Assembly: GCA_025353985.1 (NCBI GenBank) | Contig: JANXNT010001110.1 | Span: forward strand, 1 to 11,908 | Origin: Limnoglobus sp. | Lineage (GTDB): Bacteria > Planctomycetota > Planctomycetia > Gemmatales > Gemmataceae | DNA: 11,908 bases | Direction: 5' to 3' | Shown here: positions 6,816-11,908 of the stretch, one piece after another | How positions within the stretch are numbered: position 1 is the stretch's first letter | Layout of the letters: the number at the start of each line of letters is the position of its first letter | Made by a program: the position numbers and the translations under genes | Notes under the pieces: model-generated | The model's input: only the letters and a program-made list of their open reading frames with translations | Told to the model about the DNA's origin: nothing | Databases searched by the model: none

Positions 6816-6917
6816 GTAGCCCTCTCGCTCCGCGAGAGGATAGCAAAAAACCATCTCACGCAATTTATCCGCAGTCAAACCCAATTCGCTATCCTGTCGC
6901 GGAGTGAGTAGGGCTAC
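6816..6917. repeat. Nested 102-bp inverted repeat (MITE- or palindrome-like unit)
   Basis: Arm A (6816-6844, 29 bases) and arm B (6888-6917, 30 bases) are inverted copies with two mismatches and one indel. Both start GTAGCCCT and end GGATAGC when read inward. Arm A is itself a perfect small hairpin: CCTCTCGC (6821-6828), loop TCC, GCGAGAGG (6832-6839); the same fold in arm B is degraded. The 43-base centre contains an A-run and no gene. No clear target-site duplication flanks the element. I recall similar CTCTCGCTCCGCGAGAG palindromes scattered in Gemmata-type genomes, but this needs a genome search. Confidence 0.75.
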
Positions 6918-6993
6918 GACAACCGAACAACCCGCACCGAAACGGGTTACAATTACCGGCAAATGTCGGTCTTTCGTTGACGGTTGACCACCG

Positions 6994-7020
6994 CACAACT
7001 AAATTGTGACGGATTATACT
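6994..7020 (+). promoter_or_regulatory. Possible pheA operator palindrome and -10 box
   Basis: CACAA (6994-6998) and TTGTG (7004-7008) form a perfect palindrome around CTAAA, and TATACT (7015-7020) follows, 17 bases before the pheA ATG. No -35 box lies at the proper distance (TTGACC at 6984-6989 is 25 bases away). The layout could be an activator- or repressor-bound promoter with a very short leader. Confidence 0.3.
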
Positions 7021-7036
7021 CACCAATGCCTTTTAG

Positions 7037-8167
7037 ATGAGTTGCGAATCCATGTCGCGTAAGCCGGATAACGGAACGTCAGAAAAGTCTGCCGCCAACC
7101 TCAAAGCGCTGCGCGTGCAGATCGACAAACTCGATCAAACGATACTCGAGTTTCTGAACAAACGCGCCTCGGTCGCGGCACAAATCGGCAAGGTGAAGTC
7201 CGAACATGGCGGCGAAGTCTTTTCCGCCGCACGCGAAGAAGAAGTCTTTGCGAACATTCTCGCATCGAGCAAAGGCCCGCTCCAGGAAGTGACGATCAAG
7301 TCGATCTTCCGCGAACTCATCAGCGGCTCGCGGGCACTTCAGCGAGTGCAGAAAGTCGCATTCCTCGGGCCAGAATATAGTTACAGCCACATTGCCGCAC
7401 TCGAACGCTTCGGCGAAGCGGTGGACTATATGCGGGTCGGGTCGATCGCGGCCGTGTTCGAAGAAGTCAGCCGCAAGCACGTCGATCTCGGGGTCGTTCC
7501 GCTCGAAAATTCGACCGATGGCCGCATCGCCGACACGCTCGATATGTTCATCCGTCACCCGAGCGTGAAGATCTGCTCCGAAGTTCGGCTGATGGTTCAC
7601 CACAACCTATTGGCGAACTGCAAACAGACCGAAATTCAGCATATTTACAGCAAGGCGCAAGCGCTGTCGCAGTGTCGCAATTGGCTCAGCAAGAACATGC
7701 CCCATGCGTCGTTGCACGAAGTCGCAAGTACCGCCGACGCCGCACGCCTGGCCACGACATCGCCGAACTCCGCCGCCGTCGCAAGTCGTCAGGCCGCCGT
7801 GCGTTACGGCATCGAAGTGTTGTATAGCAACATCGAAGATTACGCGAACAACGAGACGCGCTTCGCAGTGATTGGAGCCAACGATAGCGCGAAAACCGGC
7901 ACCGATAAAACCGCACTCATGTTCCAGATTCGCCACAATCCCGGCGCACTTTCGGACGTGTTGCAGATCTTCAAAGGCAACAAGATCAACCTCACCTGGA
8001 TCGAGTCGTTCCCGTACCGCGACGCAAAAGGCGAATACGTATTCTTCGTCGACTTCGAAGGCCACCGCGAAGATCCCAAGATCAAGAAAGCGCTAGTGCT
8101 ATTAGAAGACCTCTGCGACACGCTATCCGTCCTCGGCTCATTTCCGTTGGCGAAGCTAACGGATTGA
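7037..8167 (+). CDS. pheA: Bifunctional chorismate mutase / prephenate dehydratase (P-protein)
   Basis: 376 residues, a cytoplasmic enzyme of phenylalanine synthesis that turns chorismate to prephenate and then phenylpyruvate. Residues 20-102 are an AroQ-type chorismate mutase: Arg26, Arg43, Lys54, Arg66, Glu67, Ser98 and Gln102 line up with the E. coli P-protein active-site residues. Residues 106-285 are the prephenate dehydratase, with VVPLENSTDG (153-162) and the catalytic NETRFAVIG (272-280). Residues 291-372 are an ACT domain with NPGALSDVL and WIESFPYRDAKGEYVF, which binds phenylalanine for feedback control. The usual ESRP is ESFP here. The start at 7037 has no clear ribosome site; a second ATG is at 7052. 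A 4-codon frame (7026-7040: M-P-F-R) ends in an ATGA overlap with the start, which may help initiation. No Phe-rich leader peptide is seen. It stands alone, divergent from dnaK. Confidence 0.96.
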   Translation: MSCESMSRKPDNGTSEKSAANLKALRVQIDKLDQTILEFLNKRASVAAQIGKVKSEHGGEVFSAAREEEVFANILASSKGPLQEVTIKSIFRELISGSRALQRVQKVAFLGPEYSYSHIAALERFGEAVDYMRVGSIAAVFEEVSRKHVDLGVVPLENSTDGRIADTLDMFIRHPSVKICSEVRLMVHHNLLANCKQTEIQHIYSKAQALSQCRNWLSKNMPHASLHEVASTADAARLATTSPNSAAVASRQAAVRYGIEVLYSNIEDYANNETRFAVIGANDSAKTGTDKTALMFQIRHNPGALSDVLQIFKGNKINLTWIESFPYRDAKGEYVFFVDFEGHREDPKIKKALVLLEDLCDTLSVLGSFPLAKLTD

Positions 8168-8199
8168 TGCGCAGACCGTATCGCGATTCAATATGGTTC

Positions 8200-8244
8200 C
8201 CCTCGCTAGCTAACAATCTTGTTAGCCCGACGCGCTAGCGAGGG
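8200..8244. repeat. Palindromic repeat after pheA
   Basis: CCCTCGCTAGC (8200-8210) pairs perfectly with GCTAGCGAGGG (8234-8244). Inside, GCTAACAA (8209-8216) and TTGTTAGC (8219-8226) can form an alternative hairpin. It lies 32 bases after the pheA stop and could act as a terminator or RNA-stabilising hairpin, though no T-run follows. A related sequence (TTAGCC, CGACGCG, TAG) recurs at 8709-8725, so it belongs to a dispersed family. It also supplies the 3' end of the broken toxin frame. Confidence 0.7.
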
Positions 8245-8392
8245 AAGCCCTCAAAACGCAACACATCATCGCACCAACCCCGAATTCACCACGAAACAAA
8301 CGAAATACACGAAACCCATCCGGAAATTGTTCACCCGAACCCCTGTCGAATTCCGCCTCTGCTTCGGCACGCGGTACGATCGGCAAGCTCAC
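8222..8392 (-). pseudogene. Truncated ParE/RelE-type toxin remnant
   Basis: A GTG at 8392 overlaps the antitoxin stop by 4 bases (GTGA), the usual arrangement of these pairs. The first 17 residues, MSLPIVPRAEAEAEFDR, match the ParE N-terminal strand and first helix (family pattern L-P-V-x-x-x-P-E-A-E-x-E-x-D). After about 8341 the frame continues for 39 codons with no ParE features (VFRLFRGEFGVGAMMCC) and ends at TAA 8222-8224. That downstream DNA is a 9-nt periodic ACGAAA repeat and the palindrome at 8200-8244. A full toxin needs about 95 residues, and only about 220 bases separate the antitoxin from pheA. The catalytic C-terminal half is absent, so it should be inactive. Confidence 0.65.
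8291..8317. repeat. 9-nt periodic ACGAAANNN repeat
   Basis: ACGAAA recurs at 8291, 8300 and 8309 (ACGAAACAA, ACGAAATAC, ACGAAACCC). The periodicity is the same as that of the CGCAGAG element at 803-883, but the core differs. It lies inside the frame of the broken toxin, right after the lost ParE homology. Confidence 0.55.
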
Positions 8393-8619
8393 GTTCGCGT
8401 CCTCGCCAACGCCCGAGCCTTAACGGTCTCCCAAGGCACGACCGCGTCCGGCCGGGCCATGCTGTCGGCTAACCGGCGTTCCAACTCGATCCGCTGGGCT
8501 GCGGGGAGCGGGGCCGCCTCGACCTCGCAAGCGACACTCTCCAGGATCGAATTCGCCACCGCGAGGCGATCCTCCGGGCTGAGTTGATCGATGCCAAGTT
8601 CTTGCATGGTTGGTGCCAC
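8389..8619 (-). CDS. Addiction-module antitoxin (TIGR02574 / unstable antitoxin type)
   Basis: 76 residues from a GTG at 8619, chosen because GGAG (8629-8626) lies 6 bases upstream; the ATG at 8607 would give 72. The sequence follows the 'putative addiction module component' family throughout: MQELGIDQLSPEDRLAVANS near the start, AAQRIELERRLADSMARPD in the middle, and the hallmark VVPWETVKA near the end. Members are small, acidic, helical antitoxins that bind and neutralise a RelE/ParE-type toxin encoded just downstream. Here the downstream toxin frame overlaps by 4 bases but is destroyed after about 17 codons, so the antitoxin appears orphaned. It may still answer toxins encoded elsewhere or be decaying. 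A longer frame to 8685 (GTG) adds a Trp/Gly-rich stretch unlike the family and is not used. Confidence 0.85.
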   Translation of the reverse strand: MAPTMQELGIDQLSPEDRLAVANSILESVACEVEAAPLPAAQRIELERRLADSMARPDAVVPWETVKARALARTRT

Positions 8620-8625
8620 TGGAAT

Positions 8626-8629
8626 CTCC
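8626..8629 (-). promoter_or_regulatory. Ribosome binding site that places the antitoxin start
   Basis: GGAG on the minus strand is 6 bases before GTG 8619 but 18 before ATG 8607, which favours the GTG. Confidence 0.5.
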
Positions 8630-8920
8630 GCAGTCTCATGGGGAAGATTTGCTCCATCGTACCACCCACCGCTCCATCCCGCCACTCGGAAGATTACGCC
8701 CGTCCCGTTTAGCCGCGACGCGTAGTCTTCGGAGCCAAGCGCGGGGTTGATGTGTCGGATCGCAATGTGAATTTCACGTCAGTTCACGCCGTCGCGGCGC
8801 GGCGAAACGAATCCCGATTTGGCAGCACCCACACGATTTGGCAAAGTCACAAAGTTCTCGACGAATTGACGTAAGTCGGAATTGTGCGACCTGCACGGAC
8901 GTACTCAAAAGTGCGCCGAA

Positions 8921-9004
8921 ATGACACAGAAAGGACGCGCCGTGACATAGAAAAGGCGCGCAATGACACAGAAAGGGCGCATAGTGACCCGAAAAGGACG
9001 GTAG
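8921..9004. repeat. Four tandem 21-bp repeats
   Basis: Units begin at 8921, 8942, 8963 and 8984, each RTGACAYAGAAARGRCG-like. The fourth is diverged (GTGACCCGAAAAGGACG). CGCGCC (8936-8941) and GGCGCG (8955-8960) pair to make a hairpin within the array. The period is 7 codons, so all frames read as 7-residue repeats (for example RNDTERT, RRDIEKA, RNDTERA on plus). There are no unique spacers, so it is not a CRISPR array. Confidence 0.8.
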
Positions 9005-9281
9005 TTGCGCCGAGTGCCAATCGACTTGCCTTCGGCGTAACCCACGACATGAGTGTGAGTTGCGGCAGAATAAGCCAGAACGCATCCGCGAAAACCGATC
9101 AAAAAGTGGCATTTTGGGACGAAAAAACATCTGAAAACACGGTTTTGGAGCGTTTGCAATTCGCACTTACGTCGACTCGGACCCGTCAAAAACGTGATTG
9201 CCGTGCGTGGGGTGTGCGGTCATAATGCGTAGAACGACCTTGCGTCGGTTTGTTCTCCCGTCATCTGCCAGGACTCCCCAT

Positions 9282-11225
9282 ATGGCGATCGACGCCAAGT
9301 GCCCCTTCTGCGACAAGCCATACCGGCTGAAGGACGACTTCGTCGGGAAGAAGGTGACCTGCGCGAATCAGGACTGCCGCAAGCTATTCGTGGTGACGCC
9401 ATCGGCGAACGGCGCACCGAAGCCCGTTGTCAAAGCACCCGCGAAGATCGATGCTGAAACGACGGCCGCGCAGGCGTTTGCCGACGATCCGGATGCCGCG
9501 AGCAACGTGCCCGTCGATGCGCGCATCATTAACATGAAGTGCGCCATCTGCGATTTCGCCTGGGAAGTGCCCTGGCTGACGCAAGGCAAGAACACACTTT
9601 GCCCCGATTGCAAACATCGCCAGAAGGTGCCGGAACAGAAGGAACTCAAAAAAGCCGACTGGCGCGACAGCCTGGGCGGTCGGCCCAGTCAGGCGAAAGT
9701 CGAAGAACTCGAAGGCGTTACCGATGCGAAACAAGCCCGCATGGTTTCCGGGGAAGCGCTCCGTCAAACGGGCGTATTCAAGCAAGAATACGAGCCGCGG
9801 CCAACCTCGTTCTACGTGAAGATCGCTGCCGTCGTGCTGTTCGCGATCACCGCAATGACAACGATGGTCATCATGCGGAATCGACGCAGCACGGAGACGA
9901 AAGAACTGCGAATCATCGACGATATCGCGAAGGCGATCGATGCCGACGAGCTGAAAGACCTGCCACTTTACCGTGCCACGTTGCGACTTTCCGCAGGCGA
10001 ATTCGAGGCGCGTGCAGGCAAAGACAAGAAGGATCGCGATCGTGCGGTCGAGTTCTTCAACGCCGCAATTGCCGACCTGAATGCCGCCCCGAAGACCGCC
10101 GAGCGCGAGATGCTTTACGGCGAACTCGCGGTGGCGGTGCTAATGCTCGGCGGCGAAGGCGTCGATGTCATCGACCAACGGAAACTCACGTGGTTACCGC
10201 AACAGAGCGGGAATTCGCGTGCGAAAGTGCGGCCGAGCAAAGCCGAGGAAGAAGGCGTGCAGGGTCAGTTTCGCCGCGTGGTGCAGGGGCTGCAAAGTTC
10301 GCGTGCGGACTTCGAACTGCGTACCGCCGTGTTTCGCCGAGCGGCTCGCGAACTGTTGAAAGTGAACCAAATCGAAGTGTTACGTTCGAACCTGCCCGCT
10401 GCGTTTGCGGAACTCGAACAGTACGAAGCCGAGGCGCAAATCGGCCTGGAATGCCTGCGAGCCGGTCAGATGGCGACCGCGAAGGAGATCGGCGAAAAGC
10501 TGCAAAAAGCCCTCGCGCCGGGAACGCTGAAACCGGCCCCGACGCCGGTCTCCGCACAGGCGTTGTGGCTCGCGCTCGATCCGCCGATCAAGGGGCCATC
10601 GCTCGCATCGGCACCGACGTCGACGGGGGAAATTTCCGATGGCACACGGCAGGCGTACACCGCGTTCCAGATGTTGAAAAACAACCCGTCCGAAGCGAAG
10701 GCGATTGCCACGCGGCCCGGGCGTGCGGATTCGCGGTTGCGTGCCTTGGCGCTCGCGGCCGAGTGGTCCGACAAGCCCGGCGAGTTCGTCGATGAGGCGG
10801 TGCGAATCGCGGCCGCAGAAGGCAAAAAGAAAGACGCATCGATTCCCCCGATCACGCTCGTGCGGTTGGCGCAATCCGCCGCCCGCGCCGGCGTGGCCGA
10901 TCAGGCTGACGACTTCGCGAAACTCATCTCCGACGATGGCTTGAAGGCATGGGCACGGGCCGAAATTTTGCGGAACAAACTCGCCGCGGATCGCGGCCAG
11001 CAACCACCCGACGAAGCCGCCGAGATACCGGCTGACCTCGCGGATTTCAAGAAGTTCCGCCTCGGCCACGCCTGGGGCCGCCTGCAATTGGCACGGCACA
11101 CCGCGCTGAAAAACGGCAAACTCGATTTGGCTAAAACATACAGTAGTCAGTGGCCCCGCAACACGATCGCCCCGTTCGGTCTCGCCGGGGTCATGCTCGG
11201 CGTGCAAGACGCGGAGCGAAGGTAA
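9282..11225 (+). CDS. Membrane-anchored twin zinc-ribbon protein with helical-repeat C-terminus
   Basis: 647 residues from the ATG at 9282; AGGA at 9270-9273 is 8 bases upstream. The 28 codons of further open frame do not look coding. Residues 5-36 are a zinc ribbon (Cys7, Cys10, Cys27, Cys32: CPFC ... CANQDC) resembling the MJ0042/FHA-associated ribbons. A second ribbon at 85-112 uses Cys87, Cys90, Cys107, Cys110 (CAIC ... CPDC). A single membrane helix (about 179-200, KIAAVVLFAITAMTTMVIM) is followed by Arg-rich residues. The remaining ~445 residues are Ala/Leu/Glu-rich and helical, with several TPR- or solenoid-like pairs but no catalytic motif. This plan (cytoplasmic zinc ribbon, one helix, long soluble part) is common in planctomycetes and its role is unknown. 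By the positive-inside rule either topology is possible, since Arg flanks the helix on the C side. The DinB-like gene follows after 23 bases, so the two are probably co-transcribed. Confidence 0.85.
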   Translation: MAIDAKCPFCDKPYRLKDDFVGKKVTCANQDCRKLFVVTPSANGAPKPVVKAPAKIDAETTAAQAFADDPDAASNVPVDARIINMKCAICDFAWEVPWLTQGKNTLCPDCKHRQKVPEQKELKKADWRDSLGGRPSQAKVEELEGVTDAKQARMVSGEALRQTGVFKQEYEPRPTSFYVKIAAVVLFAITAMTTMVIMRNRRSTETKELRIIDDIAKAIDADELKDLPLYRATLRLSAGEFEARAGKDKKDRDRAVEFFNAAIADLNAAPKTAEREMLYGELAVAVLMLGGEGVDVIDQRKLTWLPQQSGNSRAKVRPSKAEEEGVQGQFRRVVQGLQSSRADFELRTAVFRRAARELLKVNQIEVLRSNLPAAFAELEQYEAEAQIGLECLRAGQMATAKEIGEKLQKALAPGTLKPAPTPVSAQALWLALDPPIKGPSLASAPTSTGEISDGTRQAYTAFQMLKNNPSEAKAIATRPGRADSRLRALALAAEWSDKPGEFVDEAVRIAAAEGKKKDASIPPITLVRLAQSAARAGVADQADDFAKLISDDGLKAWARAEILRNKLAADRGQQPPDEAAEIPADLADFKKFRLGHAWGRLQLARHTALKNGKLDLAKTYSSQWPRNTIAPFGLAGVMLGVQDAERR

Positions 11226-11248
11226 ACGACCCCCAACCGGAGAATCTC

Positions 11249-11722
11249 ATGCCGACTTCCGTGGAATATGCTGCTTCGTACCTCAAAGGGGCCACCGATC
11301 TGCGGGCGGCTGTTGCGGGAATGACGCACGAACAACTGATTGCTCGCCCCGTGGTGGGCAAGTGGAGCACGCTCGAAGTCGTTGCGCACCTTGCGGACTT
11401 CGACCCGATCCTCGTCGAGCGAATGAAGCGCATTCTGGCGCTCGACAACCCGCCGTTTCTGGCTGCCGACGAGAATCTGTTCGCGAAGGAACTGCACTAT
11501 CAGGATCGCGACATCGGCGAAGAACTCGCGGTGATTGATGCCACGCGCACGGCCATGGGTCGGATTATCGGGAAGCTGACGCCGGAGCAATTGCAACGGA
11601 CCGGAATGCACAGCCTGAAGGGGCCGGTGACGCTCGAAAAGATCATTCAGATGAGCATCAACCACATCAACAACCACATGCCGTTCATCGTCGACAAGAA
11701 GAAAGCCCTCGGCATCGCGTGA
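11249..11722 (+). CDS. DinB/YfiT-family metal-binding protein
   Basis: 157 residues from the ATG at 11249, with GGAG at 11239-11242 six bases upstream. The fold is a four-helix bundle with a three-histidine metal site: His47 in WSTLEVVAHLADFD and the HxxxH pair His139/His143 in SINHINNH. These positions match the DinB_2/YfiT superfamily, whose members include metal-dependent thiol transferases (such as bacillithiol S-transferases) and many proteins of unknown activity. The substrate cannot be told from sequence. Length fits the family. It follows the zinc-ribbon gene closely and faces a convergent gene 9 bases after its stop, with no visible hairpin between. Confidence 0.88.
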   Translation: MPTSVEYAASYLKGATDLRAAVAGMTHEQLIARPVVGKWSTLEVVAHLADFDPILVERMKRILALDNPPFLAADENLFAKELHYQDRDIGEELAVIDATRTAMGRIIGKLTPEQLQRTGMHSLKGPVTLEKIIQMSINHINNHMPFIVDKKKALGIA

Positions 11723-11731
11723 TCCTACGGG

Positions 11732-11908
11732 TTATTGCGGCTTCTTACGGGGGGCACGCGGCTTCTTCGCCGGTGGGGGTATTTCTTCGACTGGCGCGTC
11801 GCCGAATAGCAGGTCGGCGGGGAACAGAATCCGGTCGAGTACCCAGCAGCCTCGCATGTGAACGGGCTTGTCCTTCGTGTGCGTTTCGCGGCCGCGCAGA
11901 TGCCGCAA
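11732..11908 (-). CDS. C-terminal end of an unidentified protein (partial)
   Basis: The minus strand is open from the window edge to TAA at 11734-11732, giving 58 residues: a segment with HMRGCWVLDRILFPADLLFG followed by a Pro/Lys/Arg-rich tail (KKPRAPRKKPQ). The start lies beyond the window. The basic tail resembles a disordered nucleic-acid-binding extension, but I do not recognise the family. It is convergent with the DinB-like gene. Confidence 0.65.
   Translation of the reverse strand: MRHLRGRETHTKDKPVHMRGCWVLDRILFPADLLFGDAPVEEIPPPAKKPRAPRKKPQ

Larger units (their letters stand above)
6572..7036. other. Divergent intergenic region between dnaK and pheA
   Basis: 465 bases without a gene. 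The dnaK side (6572-6770) holds a ribosome site, a promoter candidate and several short duplicated motifs. The middle (6816-6917) is a nested inverted repeat. The pheA side (6990-7036) holds a small palindrome and a -10-like box. A 165-codon minus frame across it is mostly repeat sequence plus a shadow of the dnaK start. Confidence 0.8.
8620..9281. other. Gene-poor gap with repeats
   Basis: About 660 bases with no gene I can support. It contains the second copy of the TTAGCC/CGACGCG motif (8709-8725), four 21-bp tandem repeats (8921-9004) and then about 270 bases of mixed composition up to the next gene. Frames of about 65-130 codons on both strands here have compositions typical of non-coding or repeat-derived DNA. 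Confidence 0.6.

Noticed and set aside
6501..6998. 165-codon minus-strand frame upstream of dnaK
   Set aside because: It reads through the nested inverted repeat and then out of frame into the dnaK start, so it is repeat-derived.
6572..7036. CIRCE or HAIR heat-shock operator before dnaK
   Set aside because: Neither the TTAGCACTC inverted repeat nor a full CTTGAGT inverted repeat is found; only a single CTTGAAT-like half-site is seen.
7021..7040. Phenylalanine leader-peptide attenuator for pheA
   Set aside because: The upstream mini-frame has one Phe codon only and no terminator/antiterminator hairpins follow.
8921..9004. CRISPR array
   Set aside because: The 21-bp units are contiguous, without unique spacers, and no cas genes are present.
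8884..9225. 113-codon plus-strand frame with heptapeptide repeats, and 94-130-codon minus frames over it
   Set aside because: The repeats come from the 21-bp tandem array and appear in every frame; there is no ribosome site or family likeness.
9539..10795. 418-codon plus-strand open frame
   Set aside because: Out-of-frame shadow of the zinc-ribbon gene, extremely Arg-rich.
10380..11207. 275-codon minus-strand open frame
   Set aside because: Antisense to the zinc-ribbon gene, with Arg/Gly/Phe-rich shadow composition.

Overview
The window reads like a chromosome segment of a planctomycete, most likely of the Gemmata-like group (Gemmataceae). This is inferred from the gene style: a soluble twin zinc ribbon fused to one membrane helix, a large HEAT-like protein of a kind I associate with Gemmata-type genomes, a small 'addiction module component' antitoxin, and many palindromic or 9-nt periodic dispersed repeats between genes. 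No 16S rRNA or other taxonomic marker is present, so the placement is an inference.

Layout. 1-129 is the tail of an unidentified plus-strand gene. 221-778 is a stand-alone ParB-like domain protein. 779-1372 is a gene-poor gap holding an imperfect 30-bp inverted repeat and what looks like a decayed, frameshifted minus-strand gene. 1373-3082 is a 569-residue protein with a short hydrophobic N-terminus and HEAT-like helical repeats. The -35 box of a tRNA-Leu(GAG) promoter overlaps its stop codon, and the tRNA (3117-3200) is followed by a perfect hairpin terminator. The minus strand then carries, in transcription order, dnaK (6571-4628, with its own terminator), a Tat-type secreted cupin resembling thiol dioxygenases (4494-3745), and ogt, an alkylguanine-DNA alkyltransferase (3739-3236); the last two are tightly coupled. 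A divergent intergenic region (6572-7036) with a 102-bp nested inverted repeat separates dnaK from pheA (7037-8167), a chorismate mutase/prephenate dehydratase fusion.

After pheA lies a repeat-rich accessory patch. A minus-strand antitoxin gene (8619-8389) overlaps by 4 nt the start of a ParE-type toxin gene that is recognisable for only about 17 codons before it runs into repeat DNA, so the toxin is destroyed and the antitoxin orphaned. Four 21-bp tandem repeats follow (8921-9004). The window ends with a membrane-anchored zinc-ribbon protein (9282-11225), a DinB/YfiT-type metalloprotein (11249-11722) and the convergent C-terminus of an unidentified minus-strand gene (11908-11732).

The housekeeping genes (dnaK, pheA, tRNA-Leu, ogt) are ordinary in function. 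The parts most worth a second look are a 16-residue insertion in DnaK just before the J-domain contact segment, the exported thiol-dioxygenase-like cupin coupled to a DNA repair gene, the broken toxin-antitoxin locus and the intergenic repeat families. I do not see a complete new multi-gene system.
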